Positions 1 through 10,609 of a DNA stretch of 64,000 nt are shown piece by piece (the first letter of the stretch is position 1; every line of letters begins with the position of its first letter). A model generated the notes under the pieces. That model did no database searches. It worked only from the letters and a program-made list of their open reading frames with translations, and was not told the origin of the DNA. Source of the stretch: Galbula dea (lineage: Eukaryota; Chordata; Aves; Piciformes; Galbulidae); contig VWZX01010541.1 of the NCBI GenBank assembly GCA_013399015.1, forward strand, positions 1,116,001 to 1,180,000, given 5' to 3'. Made by a program: the position numbers and the translations under genes.

Positions 1-2970
1 GTTGTGAATCCAAATGCCTTCCTGCCATGGGTTGTTGGGGCGGGTGTGGCCTCCAGCCAGGCAAGACATTCCTGGGCTCAAACTGTGTTTTTCTCCTTTC
101 TGCGGCCGCACGTAGGGCAAGGTAACCTTGAAGGTTGCCTCTGTGTTAGCTGGTCAAAACACAACGCTTCGCATTTCTTTCTTCTTTTAAGCTCTTCTAA
201 ACTCAGAAGGCTGAGTTTAAATGGGGTGATTGCAGAAGATAACACCTCCCTTCCCCCAAACCCTTTGGCTCTTAAAGTCAAACCTAGTACACCAGTTTTG
301 AAACGGATACTCCTTGCTGTACGGCTGTTGTCCACAGCTCTGTTGTAACCAAAACTCATATATCTACCGAGAACGGAAGCATTGCTTGCGAGGTTGCTAT
401 CAAAAGGTCTAGGTAAAGATTAATTTCTGCTCTTGTCATGTTCTGAAGGGTAGGTTTCCTGGTAGGGCTGGTATCACCAACAATGGTTGTTGTGGGTTGA
501 GACCTTTTGTGTCATATCATCATCATGGCTAGGCTTCGCGAACGAAGATTTGGGAAGGGCTCTACCCACGTTTGTTGCACACGCGTTGGTGGCTAAGAAG
601 GCCAATACGAGACAGGCATATATTGAATTCATAAATCTGTTTCCCGTTCTGAAGTCTAAATCTGTTTACTTGTGAGAAGTGAGGGAAAAACTAAATGTTA
701 AATGCTGTGTGTGTGATTCCTAATGGATCGTTAGCTCTCTGCTGTTACCATTGAAAACTAATTAATAGCTCTTCCTCTTAATTATAAATCTACTTATAAA
801 GTCAGAGCCCTGGCAGTCAAGCTGTACTTTTCTAAGCTATTTTCTCAACGCTGTTTTTGTAGCTGAAATCTCCTTCACTAAGTGTGTGATGGTCAAGCTG
901 TGTTTGCAGCCAAGTAACTGCCCTGCTGCTCTGTAGGGTTAGGAGCTGGTAAACCCTGGAAGGGGTCATCTGAGGGAGCAGTCTCAGCAGGGCTGCCTCC
1001 ACCAGCTGCAAGTGCTTTGAATACTAAAAAGAGATCCTGTGGTTCAGTTCTGTTTGTTTTAATACAATAGATACAAGTACTGCACGTGCTTCATTTCACC
1101 AACTCTTTAGGAAGCATGTCTGTACTTTCTGTACAGTTGACAGAAGGAGGAGGCAAAAAATCCAGGGTAGCTCAAGGGCTGGATTATGCAGATGCCTGAC
1201 CGGCAGCTGCTCTGATGCTTGGTGGGTAGCCCAAAGTTGGTACCTGCTCTGTCTATATGACCTGCAGGGAAAGGCCGTGCGAGGTGTCCTCTGGCCACCT
1301 CGGGCAATAGTGAGCAGAGTGCCTCAGCTGACCAGCAGGACAAGTAGAGAGGCTGTGCAGGTCAGCTTTTATAGTGGCTTAGGTCTCAGATCTAGCTGGG
1401 TGAAGGTGCTCAATGCATTTTTCTTATTTGCAGTTGCAAACTGTCCTGGAATGAGATGCCTGAGCAGGGTCCCCTATTCCAAAGTCTCTTCTTTAGGCCA
1501 TCTTACTGATTTGGAGGAGTGATTTGAACGTGTTGCTCTCCTGGGTGGCAGGACCTCCTGGGCTGAGCCTTTCCTGTGGACAAAGCATGGATGGCATTGC
1601 CACCAGGGCAGAGGCATTCACCTGCAGTAGCAAGATCCAAGTTTTGCTTTACAGCCTGAGAAAGACCTAGGGGGGATTTAAACCTGAACCTGTTTTGTCC
1701 TGGTGTTTGTATTGTACAGAAAGGTCTCTGATGCAGCCAGTCTGTTGAGGTGTGACAGGATGAGCAGAGCATCTGAGAACTCTGTGGAGGTTTGGACGCG
1801 AGGTTCTGGTTCAAGCAATATTATGAAGACTTCAGTGTTGATATGCATACCCAGTGTCAGAAAGTTCTGTGCTTGAAGGGTAGTAGCAGTAGAAGCACTG
1901 CTTGACAGGATGTTTCAAGTTTTATTCATATCTAAAACTCCTATCAGGCACCTAAACCCTTGAGGGTTAAGAGGGAGAGTCTTGTGTTCTTTGTATCTGC
2001 ATTCCTAGATTACTCTGAGGAGGATAACGTGATTCACTGAAGATTATGGCATTGCATGAAAGGAATGTACATTGGGCTGTAAATTAACAGAAACAGGAAA
2101 AGCACATTCTCAACTCTTGGCTCATTAGTCCAACCATTTACGTATATAACCATTTGCACCAAGAACTTGTATTGCATAAATACACCTTTTACAATAACAG
2201 AACCTACAACAGCAAGTACAAAGGAAAGGTGGTCCCCCTTCTCTTTTAAATTCAGGTGTGTAGAAAAGTAGTTACACATTTTTCTCCAAGACTGTTTTTA
2301 CCTACAGTGTGTCATGTTGAATAAAACAGGACTACAGCATGGTCCTGATCAGCGTTAGTCCAACAGATGCCTTTCATCTATAACCATTTGAAATTCAAAG
2401 GAAGCATGAGGAGGGCAGGTGTAGACAAGTTTAGTTGCAGTTTAACATACTCCCCGGTCAAGGTGAGCCCAAGCCATCCTAATGTGATGTGCTTCACATA
2501 ATCCACAGGGAATTAGTTATTAATACATTTGAACAATAGTCTGCTCTTGTTTCAGTGTTTTTCTTCAATGACGTGTGTCAGTTTACTTTAACATGTGTCA
2601 AAAGCTCTGTCAGTGAGTAGAGTGATGCCCTGAACCACCTGGACATCACTCACTTCTGCCAGTTGGTATGAAAGGACAGCTCAGCCTATTGCATCTTCCT
2701 TTCTGGCAAGAGATGAAGGTTTGTGGGCTTCAGAGTGATGCCCTCTGGACACTGAAATGTAGTGAACAGCACTGTACTGTTCAGTGATTCTGTAGCACAG
2801 CATAAATGGTGCTGATGTCCCTCCTTAGCCTTCACCTGTTGCTGAAGCGGGGTGATTCAGAGATTATGTGGTTATCAAAGGCATCCTCATTTCATGCAGT
2901 CACATAGAGAACTGGTTGAAGTACCTTCAGAAGGTGTCAGAAGTGAAAATTGATAAATTGTGTATTTTGA

Positions 2971-3050
2971 CTATATTATATATATATATACACTATATAT
3001 ATAAGTATATATGTTATATAATATATACTTTTTTGAGTATATACATTTCA
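2971..3050. repeat. imperfect AT microsatellite
   Basis: The stretch is dominated by alternating TA dinucleotides with small interruptions (CACTATATATATAAGTATA type). It is a simple sequence repeat that could vary in length between individuals. Confidence 0.85.
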
Positions 3051-5357
3051 GTTAATATACTGACTGCGTTGCTTTTGATGCTGTTGTGTGCTTGTAACTG
3101 AGATTTCAGAACTGTCACATGTGTATTCTCCTTCTACAGATGGGTGTTTATTTCAGTTGCCCTTACTGTATTTTTTCTGTGCTCTTCTCAATCTCTATTT
3201 CTTTGTTTTTCCACTAATAATCTGGTTCTGTCTCATGTGTCTGTCCATCCGTCTACCAGGGGCTTCTGTATGTCCCTTTTCCTCCAGATGATTGTGTGAA
3301 TAAATTCCTTCTTCGTCTTAAAGGCTTAACTAGGAGGGGTTTGCTTCTTTAGCTCTGGGATTTTGCTTTTCTGAAGTGATGCTCAATCTCAGATTTATTG
3401 TATAGTTGGGTTGGGTTTGGTTGTGTAATCTGTACATTTCTTAAAATAATAAATAAGAGAAGTTGTTATCTCGGGTGGGAAATTTAACTACTTCAGTATA
3501 AGTCCTGAATATTTATGCTACCCTGGCACTTAACCTTTATCTCCTGTAACTGAGAGACAGCTGCATTCAGGAATAATGTATCTCTTAAACATGTTCAAAG
3601 TTTTAAATGACTGTACCAGAAAAGGACATGGTTTTAATAATGGTTGTTAAAAGCTATCAGACTTCTTGCAGACAGTCCTGATAATGAGAACTATGTGATC
3701 TGAACCACCAAACTTAAGGCATTACAGTAACTTCTGTTCCTGTGTTATACAGATTCCTGTAAATCTGAGGAGCAGCCTTCAGCTGAAGAATGCATTCTCC
3801 ATGGAGGTGTGGGTACCTCATGTGAAGGGGACTGAAGTAGGATCAGCTGCTATCCAAGTGGTAAGTTCTTGGGTTTTTTTTCTCCAGATACATTTCTACT
3901 GAGGTGTGCTGTAGTATTCATCCACCAAGATGAATTAAAAGCTGATTAAAATCCCCAGTCATCAGGCATTGGGGAGGCACTCTTGGGAAGAGGCTGATGA
4001 AAATGCACTACGTGTTGCTTATACTTTTGCCAACAGTTTTGAGATCTCCTTCCCAAATGTGTGGATATTGTCTCTCATTTGCTGCCTAATTTCAACTGCT
4101 CGCCTGCAACTGCCTGCTCAGTGCAGGGGGAGCCTCCTTCTTCAGGCAGTTCAGAGGAGTGCACATGCACTTGGGAGAATCAGATTCACCAGCAACAGTT
4201 GGAGACGCTCGTGCTGTATCATAACAGCTGTGAACTTGAGTTCATATAAGTAATGTGTGCTTAGTCTTCCATTGCTGCCAGTGACAGGAAGAGGAAGAAT
4301 CATATTTTTCCCCATATTTAATGATGATCTTAAGGTTTTTGGCAAGCAAATGTGAAAATTCAGTAGTGCGTTACAAAGCAAGTTAGCAAGTGATTGCCAC
4401 AACTTTTTTTCAAGTTCTGTGCAGCTTTGAATTTGCATTTTTTCTGTTACTATTCCAGTATTAGTCTAATATTAAAAATGAACTTACCTGTCTGAGTTTG
4501 CATATCACCTCATCTGTATGGAAAGTGATGGAAAATGTAGAGGCCCTGGGTTTGAATCCTGGCAACTTTTGGAAAATTTTGGTTTAGTTGCTTTTGTAAT
4601 GAACCATTTATCTGGTTTGCAAATTTCAGGAGAGCGAGAGAAAGAGTTGAATTTTGTTTTAACTGGATGGTGCTTAAGTGCCACTGGTTTCCCCCCCATT
4701 TTGCTTCTGTGACATGAACTGTAAATTCATGAAGACATTGAAAAGTTAGAACATTGTTCCTTTTTTCTTCCCTGTATTTATTCTAAACCTTATCAAGATC
4801 ATCTTATATTAAGCCTTGTTGATACTCAAGTCTTGGATACTTTCTGCCTGAACATCTCTATAAGAATGCTGTACAAATTAATCAAAGGGCAGTAAAGATA
4901 AGTGATGGTATTCTTTTGCCTTACAGTCCATACTGTGTGATAAAATGCCTCACAGTTTTCAACTGACCTTGCCTTGACTCTCATACAGATAATCTGTTTG
5001 ACATCTTTTAAAAGAGGAAAGGAAAGCATACATGGAATGGAATTGTACGTTCTTGCTGACATAGTGTCTTTCATCTAATTACTTCAAAATAGTAGGTTTT
5101 TATAGTCTCCCTACTTTTCCCCATTTAAATTGGAGATATTAGACTGGTACATTAAGAGTGAATAGCTACTCTCTGTTTCCTGACTGGATATAATTAAGCT
5201 GCAGTCTTTTCATTCTGTAATCAGTGGTGTGCATATAAGGGGGTTTTTTTTGTTGCCTGCCCCCCCAGCCCAGTCCATGCATACTGTCTTGCAAGGTGAC
5301 TCTGTGTTTTTATTAGCTGGCTTGTGGTAAACGAGATGGAACTTGCCAGAAGAGGAA

Positions 5358-5360
<3 letters not shown>

Positions 5361-5391
<31 letters not shown>

Positions 5392-5394
5392 NTT
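5361..5394. repeat. T homopolymer containing an N
   Basis: There are 31 consecutive T bases (5361-5391), then N at 5392, then TT. The N is one of only two in the window. It marks an unresolved base or a token gap, so the true length of the run is unknown. On the opposite strand the tract is a poly(A); I could not recognise a retroelement attached to it. Confidence 0.9.
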
Positions 5395-6846
5395 GTAGGA
5401 AGTGTATTTTCTTACCCTTCTCATGCAGGGATGTCAGTACCTTCTCCTATTGGTAACCTGGTGAAGCTCAGCGTCTTGGTGAGATTTTCATAGCTTGTCA
5501 TGATAGCTCTGCTGAGGAGAGGGTTAGTGGATCCCATGGCTCTGGTGTGGTGTATGGATGCCAAGTGCTAGGAATGCCTGGAATGTAGACTTGTGCAGCA
5601 CTGATAAAGTTTGCTTTGTTTCCTTAGTGACTTGATCCATTGAGAAAGTCTGGTTCCCTTGGAAGCTTTAATAGTTCACAGTTGATATTGAATAAAGGGA
5701 AAGGTCCCAACATAATTCTGCTTGTTTTCACCTGCTGCCTGAAAGATTAATTTTGTTAACCTTAGTATAGAAAATATAACCCTGAGTTTTCAAAATGATT
5801 TATAGAGATCCTTCACACTTATCAGTTTGAGTAAATATGCCGCAGGGTGCTGCGTTCCAGCTACAATCTTTTCATGACCAACTCAGTTTACAGTGTGGTA
5901 ATTCCATTTGGGGCAAGAAAGTTTCAAGGAAAAACCATCTCCTAATTAGAATGATATAATCACTCTGCTTGCCTGCTGTGGTTTCATATGACTTCAGAAA
6001 AATAGTTGAGTGATTAATCTTTAATTTTCCCCATCATTAACTTAATAAGGAAATGGGAGATAGGATGAGAAACACAGAACAGAACTGTGCAACTGGGATA
6101 TTACTGTGCCAAATCTTTTTGGCTTTTTCATGTGGTGAGAAATGCCTTTCTGCCAGCTATGTGTAGTGTAGCAGCTACTGCTTAGCTCAGATAATTTGTA
6201 GAAGTCTTCTAAGAGGTTTGAACTGTAGTGAAGTCTTTGCAGACCTAAGGCCCCCATGGGTTGAGTGGTTTGGTGGTGTGTTTTTCTCCATGTTTTTATT
6301 TGGAAGCAAGTGTTGCATAAACTAAGTTCTAATACCACATAATTCCCTCGCATCCACTTCTCTGTGGGGATGAAGGCATCCCATACACTAGTGAAATACC
6401 CTTAGAAAAGTTTTGGTTCTATTTTTGTGCTAGTTGCTATCTTTAGTCACTGTGCTGATAAGCAAGCCAAGCTATGGGGCGGTACAGTTTTTGTATGGAA
6501 CATGACAGGATTGCTCCAGTCTCTCAGAGAACAGAACAGATGCAACACTGGAAGCAAGTTGCTCTTTTCATTTATCTTTATTCTAATTCTTACTGGATGT
6601 AAAATAGGCAATATAATTCTGGAAGTGTGATGATTGAACAGGATATAACCCTGGCTGTTTGCCAGTGTTCCTGTAGAAATTGTACTCTATTTTGTTTGTA
6701 ACTACTCGTGGAAACAGTCCTGTGTACCTCTGTGGGTAGCAGTGCAGCAGCAGCAGTTGTAGTGATCTTAACCAACCTGCTCAGTGGCCTCTGCACGTTA
6801 ATAATATAAAGTAAACAGCCAAGGAATGTGTTGCTGTTGACAGTGA

Positions 6847-6918
6847 GCGACTGTAAACATCCTCGACTGGAAGCTGTGAAGCAGCAGATGGGGCTTTCAG
6901 TCGGATGTTTGCAGCTGC
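6847..6918 (+). ncRNA. MIR30A: microRNA precursor miR-30a
   Basis: This hairpin matches the vertebrate miR-30a precursor. The 5p mature arm is at 6852-6873 and begins TGTAAACATCC. The 3p arm is at 6894-6915 and begins CTTTCAGTCGG. Both arms match the human mature sequences as I know them. The basal stem is also conserved: the TGTTGACAGTGAGCG block just upstream (6835-6849) is the familiar miR-30a flank, and a CNNC-type context follows the 3p arm. miR-30a-5p loads into Argonaute and represses target mRNAs through the seed GTAAACA. The apical loop differs from the human form: GCAGCAGATGGGG stands where human has CCACAGATGGG, one base longer. That may be ordinary for birds. The gene lies 19.7 kb upstream of miR-30c-2 on the same strand, as expected for a shared host transcript. 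Identification is very secure. Confidence 0.97.
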
Positions 6919-7798
6919 CAACTGCCACAGACGTCAAGAAATGTTTGACACCTAAAGCATAGTTGTCTGTTTAAAACTTCTATTCTGTTAGGTTTATCAC
7001 AGACATATAAATTTGGGCCAAACTTTTCTACATACTGCTTAATCTGTCCTTTTGATGTCTGTCTGAATATTTAGAAGTCATCCAATCTCTGATAGGAAAA
7101 AGAGCAAGAAATGGAATCAATTAGGTTATGTTTTTAACTGCAAACTTGAGTTTTAGAGGTGAGTTTCTGTGCAGCTTGAGTGGCAGTACAGGTTGCTTGG
7201 CTTGGTTTCTAGACTCAACTACGAAGTTTTTACAAGTCTGTTTTCCACATTTAGCATCTCAACAAGGGTCCATTTAGAATTTGAAATTCTAAGCGTTGTA
7301 GGAAGCAATTACTTACAGGAGTTCTGGAAGCCAGAAATGCACCAATTAGAGCAACCATAAAAAAAAAAAATCCTGGAAGAGGCACAAGCCTGCAAAATGA
7401 TGGAGAGGTCAGGGAGATTTCATGTGACCAGGTTCACCTCTGATGCATTCACAGCATCTCAGCTGTTTGAGGTTCAGTGATCTTCCCCTTCTCCCTTTCT
7501 TTTCATTCTTCTTCCATCCTGCTTTTGAGGAAAAACAAAAAGGGGGGGAAGGAAGTGCTGAAAGCTGATTCATACTTTTCTAGAAGTCAGTTGAGATCAT
7601 TTCAAGATGCCAGTCCTGCCATCTAGTTTTATATGTGGGTGGACACCTCATCTTAAGTATGGCCCCAGGACATAGAGCACAGTTGAGGAGATTGGGACAG
7701 TTTAAGGAGGATTGCTATCACACCAGGAAAAGAGCAGCGAGATTATATCACATAACTGATTCGAGTTGATACTGAAAGCACTACTGTGCTCTTGAGAG

Positions 7799-8380
7799 AA
7801 TCCCAGCATGGTGAGGGTTGAAAGTAACCTCTGGAGATCATCCAGTTCAACCCTCCTCCTCCAGCAGGGTTGCCCACAGCAGGGTGACCAGGATCACCTC
7901 CAGCTGGGGTTGGAATCTCTCCACAGAAGGAGACTCCACAGCCTCTCTGGGCAGCCTGGGTCAGAGCTCCAACACCCCCACAGCGAACAAGTTTCTCCTC
8001 CTGTTCAGATGGAACCTCCTGGGTTTTGGTTTGTGCCCAGTGCCCATTGGCCTGTCCCTGGGTACCACTGAGCAGAGTCTGGGCCCAGCCTCTTGCTGCC
8101 AGCCATTAGCTCTTGCTCAGAATTGAGCAGATGCCTTCTGGGGCTGCTCTTCTCCAGGCTAAGCAGCCCCAGGGCTCTCAGCCTTTCCTCCCCAGAGATG
8201 CTCCAGTGCCCTCAGCATCTCCTAGCCTCTGCCTGACTCTCTTCAGCAGTTCCTTGTCTCTCTTGAACTGGGGAGCCCAGAACTGGACCCAAGACTCCAG
8301 GTGTGGCCTCAGTAGGGCAGAGTATAGGGGGTGGAGAACCTACCTGAACCCGCTGGTCACTCGTAATGTACCCCAGGATT
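7799..8380 (-). mobile_element. CR1 LINE fragment, 3' region, minus orientation
   Basis: Read on the minus strand this is the 3' part of a chicken-repeat-1 type non-LTR retrotransposon. It has the segment ending in the CR1 3' terminus with the TTCAACC and GATGATCTCCAGAGG type motifs at the left edge (7799-7850), and the 3'-terminal reverse transcriptase and 3' UTR region running rightwards. The element is 5'-truncated near 8380, the usual outcome of target-primed reverse transcription, and its frame is broken. It resembles the element at 57850-58265, which is in the opposite orientation, and probably belongs to the same subfamily. Confidence 0.9.
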
Positions 8381-8399
8381 CAAAGTACATAAAAGGGAA

Positions 8400-10520
8400 C
8401 AGGTAAAATCATCAGAGGTTTCCAAAAGTATTTTACTGTAAATCTAAGAAACTCTGAAAAGCTTGCATTGAACCTGGAAGAAGAGTCAATATGAATACAA
8501 GGTTTTGCTTAAAAGTAATGGAAACTTTGTGATGTACTGACCAAGTTCAGGGCCAAGATTCATTGTAAAAGTAGCTGATTTTTCTGTAATTATTTATGGC
8601 AAAAAAGAAATGGGAAATACTGACAAGAGTCAGGCCCTAGTTGTGAATGATAGAGATGGGTGTTACTGTTGACAGAGGAGGACAGTAATGAAGAGAGCTG
8701 TGGTTCAACAAATGACAAGTGTTTAGGTGAGTGTTTCTGCAGCCCTTCTGGGCCTAAAACAGGCTTTAGTAGCAACCCAGAGAACTTCCTAAGTGACCTT
8801 GCAATGAAATTCATGAAACTTGGATGCACTTGAGAAACTCTATCTAGGCAGAGGATTCTTGATAAAATCTCCTCATCTGGAAAGTTTTGCTGTATGTTTG
8901 AAGAAGAGGATTGAGCAATAGGAGAGAACTAGCATAGGCAGAGTATTTAATATCAAAAGCATTAAGTACCTCCTGTGAAGATTTACATATTGATAATATT
9001 TGTGCTTTGGCAGGAAATTCTTTCAATACCCATTCTATTACTCTTCTTCCTGAATTACATACTGTCTCGAGGATCAGCGTGGTTCCTCCTGGAAAAGGCA
9101 GTAGCATGTTGGGACTCTGATAATGTGAATGGAAAGCTTTCAGTGCTGAGCTGCTGTGCCTGCTCAAGTCACACTCAAAACTGAATTGTTCAGATTTGTG
9201 CTTTAACTCTTTGCTTGAGAAGTGCCAGTGTTTAATAACCACACTTCTTGGGGAGTTAGGTGTTATACAGTATGGTTGTTTTGTTTAAAAACACAGTAAA
9301 AGAAGATCAGCTGATCCTGTAGCTCTGCAACAAACCTGAATTGGAAGGGGTGGTTCTTTTGAGCTGAGTTGGGCAAGTGACTTTTTTCCCTTTACGCAGT
9401 GATTTGTAGGCCAGGATACATGAACTCACTCCTGTCTTCTGTACTGATGTATGCAGACTGTTCTGGGTTTTATCTCAAGCTTCAAGCAGTTATGAAACAA
9501 ATAAGCGAACAAAGGATATGAGAGGGAAGCCACGTGCTGCGCAGTGACATAGTGTTTTTCCAGATGATGCCTTGAGGCACCTTTTTAGCTCTGGATGCAA
9601 ATGTAGCTTCTTTTATTTAACAGTACCTCTCTTGATTTAATACGGATAGCCAGCACTTTGCTTTGGTTCAGGCTTCCTGTCACTGGCACTTGATTTTTTT
9701 GTGAGTAAACTGGAGGTTTTCAGTAACTTTCTGTCCTGTGCTGCTAAAGATTTTTTTTTCTTCCTCCCTCCCTTGTATGCCCTTTGATTAAACACATACC
9801 TCCTTTGATAATGCAGAGGATAGGAAATTAACTCCAGAGCTTCTGCCTATAGCAAGGCAAGAATATCTGAAGGAGAGGGTTATTGCTCAGGGCTTTTTTT
9901 TTGTAGTCTCTTCCGGTGTCAATCAGTAGTTGGTCTTTTAGCCTCTGCCTGTTGGAGCTCTGAGCTTTTCTGTCCTCGTTGCAATCTTTTTAAAAAATTT
10001 TTGTCTTGTGTTTGAGCAGAGAATATGCTTTTAGCTCTCCAGGATGCTGTGGGGATCTCGTGTCTCATTGCTTTCAACAGATCACTCATCTCTTTGCCTA
10101 CCCCTGACTCACCTTTATTCATTAGATGCAACTTAAACTGCTCGCTTTTGTCTTCAAGGCCACCCCAGCCTATACATGTGTTAACTCCCACATCCAGTTC
10201 TCCTGTAATGCTGTTCTCCATTACTGGCTTGAACAGCTTCTTTTTCAAACATTTTTTTTGCTTGATTTCAGAAATAAAAGGTTAATCAGTCAACAGCCTT
10301 TCTAACTACTTCACTGTATTATTAATGCTTTGGGAAGAGTTTGTGCACTCTTCTGAAAGCCATAGGCTCTTAAGAGATCTTCTTACAATAATATTTATAG
10401 TATTTCTTTTCCCTTGCCCTCATCACCTTCTGTATATTTGTGAGTAGGGTTACTATTTTCTTACCGTAGTGTTGATTTTGCAGTGTTGATAGCTGCATTT
10501 CTGTATGCTCCTATTTCTGG
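8400..10520. other. non-coding interval between miR-30a and the hairpin
   Basis: No gene is supported. The longest frames (132 residues on the minus strand at 8844-9242, 109 residues on the minus strand at 9919-10248) show no domain, signal peptide or splice context that I recognise. The interval probably lies within an intron of the miR-30 host transcript. Confidence 0.5.
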
Positions 10521-10535
10521 GGAAACTCTGCTTTA

Positions 10536-10599
10536 TCCTGTGCAGAATGGTGGAAACATTTCACTTCCTCCAGAAATGTTTTCACCATTCTGCACAGGA
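10536..10599 (+). other. near-perfect 27-bp hairpin, candidate small-RNA precursor
   Basis: The left arm (10536-10562, beginning TCCTGTGCAGAATGG) and right arm (10573-10599, ending CCATTCTGCACAGGA) are reverse complements over 27 bases, separated by a 10-base loop, ACTTCCTCCA. The only non-Watson-Crick position is G10553 opposite T10582. That is a G-U wobble in RNA from the + strand, the strand of the miR-30 genes, but a C-A mismatch in RNA from the other strand. The fold has about the size of a microRNA precursor but is more perfect than conserved microRNAs usually are, and pairing stops sharply at the base (A10535 opposite A10600). It matches no microRNA I recognise. It could be a young microRNA or hairpin siRNA, a hairpin created by a replication template switch, or a small palindromic repeat. 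Confidence 0.6.
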
Positions 10600-10609
10600 A
10601 CATGTATAT

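Larger units (their letters stand above)
1..6829. other. non-coding spacer, no gene recognised
   Basis: All open frames here are short (at most 115 residues), lack recognisable domains and occur on both strands, as expected of AT-rich non-coding DNA. The stretch contains the AT microsatellite near 3.0 kb and the N-interrupted T run near 5.4 kb. If the miR-30 host transcript starts upstream, part of this may be its promoter or first intron, but I cannot point to a promoter. Confidence 0.6.

Noticed and set aside
4540..4563. A tRNA B-box-like motif, CTGGGTTTGAATCCTGG, suggesting a tRNA or tRNA-derived SINE
   Set aside because: The T-arm pairs only with wobbles and there is no matching A box, anticodon arm or acceptor stem at the right distance upstream.
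9919..10248. A 109-residue minus-strand open frame with mixed, protein-like composition
   Set aside because: I recognise no family, there is no splice or promoter context, and it lies within the presumed miR-30 transcript on the opposite strand. A protein search could revisit it.
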